This document shows positions 40,994-49,514 of a DNA stretch of 64,000 nt, piece by piece. Origin of the DNA: Chryseobacterium sp. G0201. GTDB lineage: Bacteria > Bacteroidota > Bacteroidia > Flavobacteriales > Weeksellaceae. Location: NCBI RefSeq assembly GCF_003815655.1, contig NZ_CP033917.1, forward strand, positions 1,612,001 to 1,676,000. The letters are read 5' to 3'. Every line of letters starts with the position of its first letter. The stretch's first letter is position 1. Made by a program: the position numbers and the translations under genes. Below the pieces are notes generated by a model. That model was not told the origin of the DNA and ran no database searches. It worked only from the letters and a program-made list of their open reading frames with translations.

Positions 40994-41048
40994 TTTTGTA
41001 ATTATGTGTAAATAATTAATCACTATATAATAGTCATTTTCTTATTAC

Positions 41049-41789
41049 ATGAAAAAACTAAACCCATCGATTAAGCATCATTTACTAATAGGGATTTTCC
41101 TAAGTATCTGGCTTTTTATTTTTGCCTTTTTTATAAGACCATTTGACGATGGAACAATAAGTTTTAAAGTATGGGTTCTTATCAGTATTGGTTTTAGTTT
41201 CATCGCATTTCTATGTTATGGTATGCTTGCTTTAATTCAAGAAAAGATTTACAATAAACTCTTAAAATGGAGCATTGGATTAGAGGTAGCCAGTCTTATT
41301 TTTTTTCAACTACTTTTTTTGGTATGTACTTTTTGTTTTTACAAAAGTCCTTTCTTACATGGAGGATATGATTTTTTTACATTTTTAAAGATGATAATTC
41401 TTAAATCGGCTTTGATCTCGACACCTATCATAGTTCTGGCAAGAATATATGCTGTTACATTAATTCCTGCAAAAGATGATAATATCATTATTAGAGGAGA
41501 TAATAAGTTGGATATTTTAAAAATAAAAAAAGACGATTTGATTTGTGTCTCAAATTCGCAAAATTATGTCGAGATCTTCTTTATAGATGGTAGTGTGTTA
41601 AAAACAAAACTAATCCGGAGTACGCTTAAAAAAATCCAGAATGATTTTGATTTTTTAATCCAAATTCATCGTTCACATTTAATAAATCCATCCCATTTTA
41701 AGGCCTGGAAAAATCAAGATACGATTTCTCTTACTCAAATTGAACTTCCAGTTTCTAAAAATTATAGAGAGCATTTATTGGCTTTGTAA
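41049..41789 (+). CDS. Membrane-bound LytTR-family transcriptional regulator
   Basis: This 246-residue protein has four hydrophobic helices in residues ~10-140 and a cytoplasmic LytTR DNA-binding domain at ~150-246. The LytTR motifs are DILKIKKDDLICVSNSQNYVEIFF, LIRSTLKKIQ, FLIQIHRSHLINPSHF and IELPVSKNYREHL. There is no receiver domain; the membrane part probably senses the signal directly. It lies 103 bases upstream of the broken amidohydrolase gene, in the same direction, which makes that gene a candidate target. Confidence 0.88.
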   Translation: MKKLNPSIKHHLLIGIFLSIWLFIFAFFIRPFDDGTISFKVWVLISIGFSFIAFLCYGMLALIQEKIYNKLLKWSIGLEVASLIFFQLLFLVCTFCFYKSPFLHGGYDFFTFLKMIILKSALISTPIIVLARIYAVTLIPAKDDNIIIRGDNKLDILKIKKDDLICVSNSQNYVEIFFIDGSVLKTKLIRSTLKKIQNDFDFLIQIHRSHLINPSHFKAWKNQDTISLTQIELPVSKNYREHLLAL

Positions 41790-41892
41790 TTTCCGTACCT
41801 AAAACGGTGTATTTCGTACCTAATCCCCATTTTTACATAGTTTTAGTGAGTTTTTGTATTTATTTTGTTTTTCAAATTAAACGAGATAATTT

Positions 41893-43412
41893 ATGAAAAA
41901 ACGATGGATCAGGAGAATTTTGTATTCAGTTATGGCATTATTAAGTATTCTTATCTGTACTTTTATTTGGGCTGATCATGAATTAAATAAAGTCATGGGA
42001 AAGTCTACTAAGAATATTGATATTTCTTCAATTATTAAACCTTCTAAAATACTGCAGATAAGAAATGTCAACGTTCTTTCAGAAGATTGCAGTCATTTCA
42101 TCAAGAATCAAAATGTACTGATTAAAGATGGTGTGATTATTCAATTAAGTGAAAATCCGGTTATAAATAAAGATGCTGATATTATTGACGGGACAGACCA
42201 ATATCTGATTCCGGGTCTTGTAGACAGCCACGTTCATTTAAAAGAAAGTAAAAATGACCTGTTTTTATATTTGGTAAACGGGGTTACTTATATTAGAGAA
42301 ATGGCCGGACAGCCTGTTGTCTTAGAATGGAGAAAGGCGATACAAAAAAATGGTCTCGGCCCAAGAATGTTTATTGCATCCCCGCCAATATTTAGTGAGA
42401 GCGGATTGATGGGTTATTATTATGGTTGGACAAGAAAATCTATCAACTATTCAAATAAAGAGGATGCCCAAAAAGCGATAAAAAAAATAAGCGAACAAGG
42501 TTATGATGCCATTAAAATGTACGGTTTTGTGAATCTGGAAATGGTTAAGACAACCAATGAAATTGCTAAAGAAAATAATCTTCCGGTGATTGGTCATATA
42601 CCATTGGTTAATTTAGAAACCTTTTATCATTCAGGTCAAAAAGAAGTGACTCATATTGAAGAGCTTACCATTAAAACTATTGATGAGTTTGGAAAGCCAA
42701 TTTCTAAAAATCGGAAAGAGTATCTTGAGTTTTTAAAAGTACGTTCAGTTCAGATTGCCGAAAAATTAAAAGAAAATAATATAAGTGTTACTTCAACGGT
42801 TGGGTTGTGTGAAAGTTTTGTAGAACAAAGATTTAATTTAAAATCTAAACTTAAAGAAGTAGAATTAAAATACGTCAATCCCAAAATTATTGAAGGAACG
42901 CCGCTTTATAAAATGGGTTGGCTGCCAGGCAAAAGCGGATATGAATATGATGGAAAAGATGAAGCCAAAGCAAAAAGATCATCGTTAATTTTTTGGAAAA
43001 CCTATGTAGAAGCAATACATATCATGACAAAGGCAGTAGCTGATCATAAAGTTCCCATTATGGTGGAACAGATGCTAATGTACCTGTTTCTGTTCCCGGG
43101 TTTTCTCTTCACAATGAATTGGAATCCTTGTCCAAATCCGGAATGACCAACTCGCAAGCTATTTATTCTGCAACGGTTGCGCCCGCAAATTGGATGAAAA
43201 CTAAGACGGGAAAAATAAAAGCAGGATATTATTCAGATTTAGTGCTGCTTAGAAAGAATCCGTTAGAAGATATTAAAAATACGAAGACTATTGAATATGT
43301 ATTTTTTAATAAATATGCCATAAACAAAAACCAAATTAAAACTATTTTGAAAGCTGTAGAAGATGCTAATAACGAAAACAGAAGCATTAAAATTGATGAA
43401 TATTTACATTGA
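41893..43412 (+). pseudogene. Amidohydrolase-family protein, frameshifted near 43064
   Basis: The first reading frame (41893-43146) has an N-terminal membrane anchor (~11-27). An amidohydrolase TIM-barrel start follows: IIDGTDQYLIPGLVDSHVHLKES (metal HxH), GYDAIKMYGF, IGHIPLVN and VTHIEEL. Near 43064 the codons read ATG GTG GAA CAG ATG. Inserting one G (GTG GGA ACA GAT GCT) restores GTDAN, the expected metal-ligand Asp region, and joins a second ORF (43119-43412). That continuation contains SKSGMTNSQAIYSATVAPANWM and GKIKAGYYSDLVLLRKNPLEDI. The frame break removes the C-terminal quarter. A sequencing error in a G run or a recent mutation are both possible. Confidence 0.85.
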
Positions 43413-43447
43413 AAAAATAGAGTACTTTTTAACCAAATAAAAATAAA

Positions 43448-43472
43448 AAAGCGTTGAATAAATCAACGCTTT
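43448..43472 (+). terminator. Terminator after the amidohydrolase gene
   Basis: A perfect 10-bp stem, AAAGCGTTGA (43448-43457) with TCAACGCTTT (43463-43472), has the loop ATAAA. Confidence 0.8.
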
Positions 43473-43529
43473 CTCCTTTCACTTTTTACTTTTTTCCCAT
43501 TTATAACCCCGGGAACAGGCTGTATCAAA

Positions 43530-43556
43530 AAAGGTCGGGAAAATTTCCCAACCTTT
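43530..43556 (-). terminator. Terminator after gdhA
   Basis: AAAGGTcGGGAAA pairs with TTTCCCaACCTTT. On the minus strand the last pairs lead into TTTTTGATACAGC. It lies 6 bases past the gdhA stop. Confidence 0.75.
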
Positions 43557-43561
43557 ATATT

Positions 43562-44920
43562 TTATACTACTCCTTGAGCTAACATTGCTTCTGCAACTTT
43601 CACGAATCCGGCGATATTGGCACCTTTTACGTAGTTTACATAGCCGTCTTCCTCTTTTCCGTAGTCTCTACAAGCTTTATGAATTCCGATCATAATTTCT
43701 TTCAATCTAGCATCAACTTCCTCAGAAGTCCAGTTTAGACGGATAGAGTTTTGAGTCATTTCTAATCCTGAAGTAGCTACACCACCAGCGTTAGACGCTT
43801 TACCAGGAGAGAATAATACTTTATTGTCTAGGAAATAGTTGATTGCATCTAGTGTTGAAGGCATGTTTGCAGCCTCAGTTACACAAAGACATCCGTTTTC
43901 AACCAATAACTTAGCATCTTCTAGGTCTAGTTCGTTTTGAGTTGCAGAAGGGATGGCAACATCACACTTCACTTCCCAAGGACGTTTTCCAGCAAAGAAC
44001 TGCGCAGAAGGATATTTTTTAGCATAATCCTCAGCTCTGTTGTTTCCTGAATTTCTAAGCTCTAATAGATAATCGATTTTTTCTCCATCGATTCCGTCTT
44101 TGTCATAAATATATCCGTCTGGTCCGGAAATAGTTACTACTTTTCCTCCTAGTTCAGATATTTTTTTGATAACTCCCCAAGCTACGTTTCCGAAACCTGA
44201 AACACTTACCGTTTTATCTTTGAAAGTTTGACCGATCGTTTTAAGCATCTGCTCAGCGAAGTAAACAACGCCGTAACCTGTAGCTTCAGGACGGATTAAT
44301 GAACCTCCGTAAGCAAGACCTTTCCCTGTAAGAACTCCCGTAAACTCGTTTCTGATTTTTTTGTACTGTCCGAATAAATATCCGATCTCTCTTGCTCCAA
44401 CTCCGATATCTCCTGCAGGAACGTCCGTTTCAGGACCGATATGTTTACATAATTCTGTCATGAAAGCCTGGCAAAAACGCATAACTTCCATATCAGATTT
44501 TCCTTGTGGATCGAAGTCTGAACCTCCTTTACCACCTCCCATCGGAAGAGTAGTTAATGAGTTTTTGAATACCTGTTCGAAAGCTAAGAATTTAAGAACT
44601 GACAAGTTTACAGTAGGGTGGAAACGGATTCCTCCTTTGTAAGGCCCAATCGCAGAGTTCATCTGAATTCTGAAACCTCTGTTTACCTGGATTTCTCCTT
44701 TATCGTCAACCCATGGAACTCTGAAAATAATGATTCTTTCAGCTTCCGCCATTCTTTCTAGAAGTTTCATTCCCGTATATTCCTTTTTGGTCATGATAAA
44801 CGGAATTACAGTCACAGCAACTTCTTTTACAGCTTGTAAAAATTCTGGCTCGTTAGGGTTTTTTGCCTCAATTTTTGCAATAAACTCCTGAATTTTCTGG
44901 TCAATATTATATTGTTCCAT
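43562..44920 (-). CDS. gdhA: Glutamate dehydrogenase, NADP-type
   Basis: This 452-residue hexameric cytoplasmic enzyme interconverts 2-oxoglutarate plus ammonium with glutamate. Motifs are RIQMNSAIGPYKGGIRFHP, SLTTLPMGGGKGGSDFDP (catalytic Lys), DVPAGDIGVGAREIGYLFG, the Rossmann FGNVAWGVIKKISELGG, and EAANMPSTLDAI/FSPGKASNAGGVATSGLEM. The length and KIRNEFTGVLTGKG resemble the assimilatory, NADP-linked, class I (small) form. A -7-like TAAATTTG on the minus strand (44956-44949) precedes it. Monocistronic. Confidence 0.95.
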   Translation of the reverse strand: MEQYNIDQKIQEFIAKIEAKNPNEPEFLQAVKEVAVTVIPFIMTKKEYTGMKLLERMAEAERIIIFRVPWVDDKGEIQVNRGFRIQMNSAIGPYKGGIRFHPTVNLSVLKFLAFEQVFKNSLTTLPMGGGKGGSDFDPQGKSDMEVMRFCQAFMTELCKHIGPETDVPAGDIGVGAREIGYLFGQYKKIRNEFTGVLTGKGLAYGGSLIRPEATGYGVVYFAEQMLKTIGQTFKDKTVSVSGFGNVAWGVIKKISELGGKVVTISGPDGYIYDKDGIDGEKIDYLLELRNSGNNRAEDYAKKYPSAQFFAGKRPWEVKCDVAIPSATQNELDLEDAKLLVENGCLCVTEAANMPSTLDAINYFLDNKVLFSPGKASNAGGVATSGLEMTQNSIRLNWTSEEVDARLKEIMIGIHKACRDYGKEEDGYVNYVKGANIAGFVKVAEAMLAQGVV

Positions 44921-45112
44921 ATAATGTAAGGTTGAATATTATTGTCAACAAATTTAATTTTTTTTTCAAAATTCACAATACCTTATTTAATATTTGCTGA
45001 AAATTTAATAATAAGATGGCTAAATATTATTAAATCCACAATTAGTGTTCAAATATTGTTGAAAATTAAAAGTTATCTATGAAATAATGCAATATTAAGA
45101 AATAGTTAAATC

Positions 45113-46222
45113 TCAAATTGCAACGAATTGCCTCCCGGAATATGATTTCACTCTCCCCAAAAGCTCTAATTCTAAAATTACGGGTAAAATTTTGTGAGAA
45201 GGAAGCGATATTTTCTGTACAAGATCGTCTAAAGTTATTTGCGGATTTTCAGTGATCGAATTATATATTAATCTTTGATTTTCAGTTAATTGAATGCTTT
45301 CTTCAATATGCTGAAATAATTCTCCTGTTTTTTCTTGAGGCTTATTGAAATCCAACAAATCAATCAGGTTTTTTATGGTTGAAATTGCTGTTGCTTTATG
45401 CTGGAAAATCAGATGATTACATCCTTGGCTGTATTTATCTGTGATTTTTCCTGGAAGGGCAAAAACTTCTCTGTTGTAATTATTCGCAAATGTTGCGGTA
45501 CTTATAGAACCTCCTCCAAAAGCTGTTTCTACAACAATTGTTGCAGGAGAAATTCCTGCAACGATCCTGTTTCTTTGGATGAAATTTTCCCTGTCAGGTT
45601 TTCTTGAAGAATTAAATTCTGTAAATAAAGTACCATTATTTTCAATAATCTTTTCTGAGAGTTTTTTATTTTTTGCAGGATATAAAAGATGAAATCCGTG
45701 TGCCAGAACTGCCACCGTAGGAATTTGATTTTGAATGGATTGTTCATGAACTTCCTTGTCGACTCCCAATGCCAATCCGCTCACAGAAATATAATTGTTT
45801 GTTCTTGTTTCTTCAAAAAAATCCTGTATAAATTGTTTACCATAAAGTGACATGTTTCGCGTCCCGACAATACTCAATGTTTCTAAGGAATCATCAAAGT
45901 TTCCTCTTTGATAAAGTATGGCTGGAGCATCATCGCATTCGTTAAGTAAATGGGGAAGTTCGTTGAGATGTCTTAGTCTTATTTGAATTTTATTGTTTTC
46001 GCAAAATTTCAATTCATTTTCTGCAAATTCCAGATAAATAGGATTTCCGATATCGGAAACGATTTTTTTGCCGATCCCATCTACTTTACTGTATTCTTTT
46101 TTTGCGTTTTCCCAAACTTCTTTCGCGCTTCCAAATGTCCGGACGAGTTTAATGAAATTAATATCACCAATAAGGTTACATTCGCGTAAAGCGATGGAGT
46201 AGAGTTGTTCTTCAGAATACAT
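45113..46222 (-). CDS. dprA: DNA-processing protein DprA
   Basis: DprA loads RecA on single-stranded DNA during natural transformation. The 369-residue protein has an N-terminal helical region (LYSIALRECNLIGDINFIKLVRTFG). The Rossmann-fold DprA core contains LSIVGTRNMSLYGKQ, VSGLALGVDKEVHEQS, PTVAVLAHGFHLLYP, NGTLFTEF, FIQRNRIVAGISPATIVVETAFGGGS and REVFALPGKI. A C-terminal winged-helix segment (ENPQITLDDLVQKISLPSHKILPVILELEL) completes it. It co-occurs in this window with a ComM-like ATPase at 17.5 kb. Minus-strand TACATTTG (46248-46241) may be its -7 box. Confidence 0.94.
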   Translation of the reverse strand: MYSEEQLYSIALRECNLIGDINFIKLVRTFGSAKEVWENAKKEYSKVDGIGKKIVSDIGNPIYLEFAENELKFCENNKIQIRLRHLNELPHLLNECDDAPAILYQRGNFDDSLETLSIVGTRNMSLYGKQFIQDFFEETRTNNYISVSGLALGVDKEVHEQSIQNQIPTVAVLAHGFHLLYPAKNKKLSEKIIENNGTLFTEFNSSRKPDRENFIQRNRIVAGISPATIVVETAFGGGSISTATFANNYNREVFALPGKITDKYSQGCNHLIFQHKATAISTIKNLIDLLDFNKPQEKTGELFQHIEESIQLTENQRLIYNSITENPQITLDDLVQKISLPSHKILPVILELELLGRVKSYSGRQFVAI

Positions 46223-46261
46223 TTGTGTTGTTTTATCTCACAAATGTAGAAAAAATAAGTT

Positions 46262-47029
46262 TTATTTTTTTCTTAATTCATCCAAATGATCCCAAATATC
46301 ATCTCTTTTTTTATACGGTAATTCTAAGAAATCGTCGGGATGATTTTCTTTGTATTCCTGCCAAAGTTTGTCGTCTTTTTCGCTGTAATAATTAGGAAAT
46401 TCCCAAATGTATTTTTTCTTTTTCTCACCTACATTTTTAAAGGCAAAAGCAATAATACTTCCCACAACCGCGCCGGAAAGGTGTGCCTGCCAGGAAATTT
46501 TGCTTGGTTCCTGCAAGTTGTAGAAAAGCTCTTCCGGAAACATCCCCCAAATCAAACTTCCATAATATAGAACCACCAATAATGATATGGTTAAATGTGT
46601 TGTATTCCATTTAAAAACACCACTGAAGAAAAGGAAAAAGGCGAGAACATAAACCACTCCGCTGGCTCCGATAGTACATGTATAAATATATTCGCCGGTA
46701 AGAATATCGACAGGTGGCAATAGCCAAACCAATAAACCTGTAGCAAGCCATCCTAAAATGAAGACTTTATTGGCGACCAAAGGATAAAATTGATAAAGGA
46801 GAAACATAAGAACCGCAATAGGAATTGAATTTCCTATGATGTGATCTATATTTCCATGTAAAAGAGGAGAGGTGATGATTCCTAGTAAACCTTCCGGCAA
46901 CAATGGAATGATTGCCCCAAAGCAACTTCCAAAAAAACCTTGCATCTGTAAAAAGTAGCCAAACCACATTGCTGCAAGCATTAGCAAAGGGTATATGATA
47001 GCTCTTTTGGAAATTACATTTTTTAACAT
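46262..47029 (-). CDS. Rhomboid-family intramembrane serine protease
   Basis: This 255-residue inner-membrane protease has six helices. The catalytic Ser123 lies in TIGASGVVY and His183 in SWQAHLSGAVVG; the oxyanion-related HGNIDHIIGN is at 58-67. The C-terminal ~55 residues are soluble and charged (KNVGEKKKKYIWEFPNYYSE, LPYKKRDDIWDHLDEL), extending past the usual core. The substrate is unknown. It ends 39 bases before the start of dprA on the same strand, and the two may be co-transcribed. Confidence 0.92.
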   Translation of the reverse strand: MLKNVISKRAIIYPLLMLAAMWFGYFLQMQGFFGSCFGAIIPLLPEGLLGIITSPLLHGNIDHIIGNSIPIAVLMFLLYQFYPLVANKVFILGWLATGLLVWLLPPVDILTGEYIYTCTIGASGVVYVLAFFLFFSGVFKWNTTHLTISLLVVLYYGSLIWGMFPEELFYNLQEPSKISWQAHLSGAVVGSIIAFAFKNVGEKKKKYIWEFPNYYSEKDDKLWQEYKENHPDDFLELPYKKRDDIWDHLDELRKK

Positions 47030-47244
47030 GGATATTTTACGTCAAATGAAACGCCAATGATAAATTTCGGAAAATTTGGCGATGATTTCATTGATCCTCA
47101 ATTATTTTAAGACAAAACGTTATGATTTTAATCACTTTTTAAATTTAAACAAAATTTTTTGTCATCGAATTTTATAAACTGGCTTAGTTTTAGTATGTTA
47201 ATGCTGAAAAAATACATTGTTGAGAAGATTCATATTGATACAGA

Positions 47245-47277
47245 TTTGTTTCAACCAAAATTATATTGATATTTTTG
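47245..47277 (+). promoter_or_regulatory. Promoter of DUF3078 gene 1
   Basis: The -33 TTTG at 47245-47248 and the -7 TATTTTTG at 47270-47277 have a 21-base spacer and fit the Bacteroidetes consensus. The ATG at 47297 is about 13 bases beyond the predicted transcript start. The same block occurs before the paralogue (48414-48448). Confidence 0.75.
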
Positions 47278-47296
47278 TAAATGAAAATCTTGAAGA

Positions 47297-48238
47297 ATGA
47301 AGAAGTTTTTATTGATTCTTTCCGGTTTTGTCGGGATCTATGCAAGTGCGCAAGAAGAATTAAAAAAAGATACTGTAGTAGTAGATACTGTAGTAGTAGA
47401 TACAGTAAAACACTGGTCGGTTTTGGGTAAAAACTCATTAATGTTTAATCAGGCGGCCTTTTCAAATTGGGTCGGTGGTGGAGCTAACAATATTGGTTGG
47501 CTTGCGGGAACAGATTACAATATTACCTATGAAAAAGGCAAAGATCTCTGGGAAAATATTATTGTTTTAAATTACGGACAAAATAATACCCAAGGTATCG
47601 GAATGAGAAAGACCCAGGATGTTATTAATGTCTCTACCAATTATGGAAGGCAGTTTTCAAAAAGCTGGTATCTGTCTGGTGGTGCGAGTTTACTTACTCA
47701 GTTTGCAGCAGGATATGAGGACGGAAATAATCCTGAAGCTAAAAAAATATCCAATTTTATGGCTCCCGGATACTTAAACTTTGGTTTGGGTATTACGTAC
47801 AGACCGAATGATAATCTTACGGTTACTATGCGTCCTGCCAACGCGAGATGGACTCTGGTTCTGGATAAAGAACTTCAACTTGCAGGAAATTACGGTTTGA
47901 AACAAGACGGAGATTCTTCTTTATTACAGTTCGGTTTTCTTGGAACAGCTTTGTATAAAGTGAAATTGATGGAGAATGTAAGCCTTACCAATACAGCTTC
48001 CGTATTCTCAAATTATCTGGATCATCCGGACAGATTGGTTCTTGCTTATGGAGCCGTTTTGAATTTAAAAGTGAATAAATTCTTATCTTCAAACGTAGCA
48101 GTTGATGTTCTTTACGATCATAATCAGATTCAAAAAACGCAATTGAAGCAGACATTAGGAATTGGTCTTGCTTACACTCTTAATAATGGAGTAAAAAGGT
48201 CTGACAGAAAAGACAGCCAATGGTGGCTTAAAAAATAA
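47297..48238 (+). CDS. DUF3078 protein, paralogue 1
   Basis: This 313-residue protein has a signal peptide to about residue 18 (YASAQEE). A short acidic/Val repeat follows (DTVVVDTVVVDTVKHW), encoded by a 15-bp direct repeat at 47369-47398. The DUF3078 body begins WSVLGKNSLMFNQAAFSNWVGGGANN and contains many YGQNN/GYEDGNN/YRPND stretches that look like outer-membrane beta-barrel strands. It ends QWWLKK. It is followed 231 bases later by a paralogue of about 75% identity by eye. An outer-membrane location is likely; the function is unknown. Confidence 0.85.
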   Translation: MKKFLLILSGFVGIYASAQEELKKDTVVVDTVVVDTVKHWSVLGKNSLMFNQAAFSNWVGGGANNIGWLAGTDYNITYEKGKDLWENIIVLNYGQNNTQGIGMRKTQDVINVSTNYGRQFSKSWYLSGGASLLTQFAAGYEDGNNPEAKKISNFMAPGYLNFGLGITYRPNDNLTVTMRPANARWTLVLDKELQLAGNYGLKQDGDSSLLQFGFLGTALYKVKLMENVSLTNTASVFSNYLDHPDRLVLAYGAVLNLKVNKFLSSNVAVDVLYDHNQIQKTQLKQTLGIGLAYTLNNGVKRSDRKDSQWWLKK

Positions 48239-48260
48239 AATACTAGAAATAGTAGATGTA

Positions 48261-48290
48261 AAAGCAATTCAGAAATGGATTGCTTTTTTT
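48261..48290 (+). terminator. Terminator after DUF3078 gene 1
   Basis: AAAGCAATTC (48261-48270) pairs with GGATTGCTTT (48278-48287) with one mismatch, followed by a T run. It separates the two paralogues into their own units. Confidence 0.65.
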
Positions 48291-48413
48291 GATTTTAATT
48301 AAAACTGATTTTAAGTAGCTTTAAGTTCATGCTTTAAAATTTAATATAAATTATATTTAACATTCAGAGAAATAAAGTTTTATGCATTGAATATTTATGT
48401 CAAAAATAAGTGA

Positions 48414-48448
48414 TTTGTTTTTTAACAAAAATTATATTTATACTTTTG
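48414..48448 (+). promoter_or_regulatory. Promoter of DUF3078 gene 2
   Basis: -33 TTTG at 48414-48417 and -7 TACTTTTG at 48441-48448, spacer 23 bases. The flanking ATTATATT and GATTTGTTT blocks are shared with the promoter before paralogue 1, so the promoter was duplicated with the gene. Confidence 0.65.
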
Positions 48449-48469
48449 TGTTAATAAAATCCTTCAACT

Positions 48470-49393
48470 ATGAAAAAAAGTTTATTACTACTTTCCATTT
48501 CTCTTGGAATAATTGCAGCTGCACAGGAAACAAAAACTGATGCGCCAGTCGTGGATACTACGAAAGCCTGGTCTATTCAAGGGCAAAATACATTAATGCT
48601 GAATCAGGCAGCCTTTTCAAACTGGGTAGGCGGTGGAGCCAATAACGTTGGTTGGCTTGCCGGAGTTAATTACAATATGACCTACGAAAAAGGCAAAGAT
48701 CTTTGGGAAAATATCGTAATTCTTGGTTATGGACAGAATAATACAAAAGGTGTCGGTACGAGAAAAACACAGGACGTTATTAACCTTTCAACCAACTACG
48801 GAAGAGAGTTTAGAAAAAACTGGTATCTTTCCGGAGGTGCGAGTTTACAGACTCAGTTTGCAGGTGGTTATGAAGATGGAAACAATCCTGATGCAAATAA
48901 AATCTCCAATTTTATGGCTCCGGGGTATGTAAATGTGGGTGTTGGAGTTACTTACCGTCCTAATGATAATTTTACAATGACGCTTCGTCCGGCCAATGCA
49001 AGAATAACTTTTGTACTGGATGAAGATCTGCAATATGCAGGAAGTTATGGATTAAAAAATGACGGAGATTCTTCACTTTTCCAGTTCGGTTTCTTGGGAA
49101 CGGCTATTTATAAAGTGAAATTGATGGAAAATATTAATCTGACCAATACAGCTTCCGTATTTTCGAATTATCTGGATCATCCGGAAAGATTGGTTCTTGC
49201 TTATGGGGCTGTTTTAAATATGAAGATCAATAAATTTATCTCTTCGAATATTACATTGGATTTAATGTACGATCATAATCAAATTAAAAAAACTCAGCTA
49301 AAACAAACCTTAGGCGTTGGTTTTGCGTATAATATTGATAACGGCAGAAAACGTTCTGATAAAAAGGATAATCAATCTTGGATGAAAAAATAA
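48470..49393 (+). CDS. DUF3078 protein, paralogue 2
   Basis: This 307-residue protein has a signal peptide to about residue 18 (IIAAAQET). It has the same DUF3078 body as the upstream copy: WSIQGQNTLMLNQAAFSNWVGGGANN, GGASLQTQFAGGYEDGNNP, SVFSNYLDHPERLVLAYGAVLN, RKRSDKKDNQSWMKK. It lacks the VVVDT repeat. The high similarity argues for a fairly recent tandem duplication. Terminator at 49470. Confidence 0.85.
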   Translation: MKKSLLLLSISLGIIAAAQETKTDAPVVDTTKAWSIQGQNTLMLNQAAFSNWVGGGANNVGWLAGVNYNMTYEKGKDLWENIVILGYGQNNTKGVGTRKTQDVINLSTNYGREFRKNWYLSGGASLQTQFAGGYEDGNNPDANKISNFMAPGYVNVGVGVTYRPNDNFTMTLRPANARITFVLDEDLQYAGSYGLKNDGDSSLFQFGFLGTAIYKVKLMENINLTNTASVFSNYLDHPERLVLAYGAVLNMKINKFISSNITLDLMYDHNQIKKTQLKQTLGVGFAYNIDNGRKRSDKKDNQSWMKK

Positions 49394-49467
49394 GTTGGTG
49401 AATGGTGAATTTTGCTCTGCAAGTGAATTGTCAATGTAAAATAGTAATGAAACCAGCCACATTAAAT

Positions 49468-49499
49468 AAAAAAAGCACTTCAATTTGAAGTGCTTTTTT
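49468..49499. terminator. Bidirectional terminator between DUF3078 gene 2 and sufD
   Basis: A 13-bp stem, AAAAAGCACTTCA (49470) with TGAAGTGCTTTTT, has a short ATT loop. A and T tracts lie on both sides of convergent genes. Confidence 0.88.
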
Positions 49500-49514
49500 A
49501 TGATCAATTTATTT

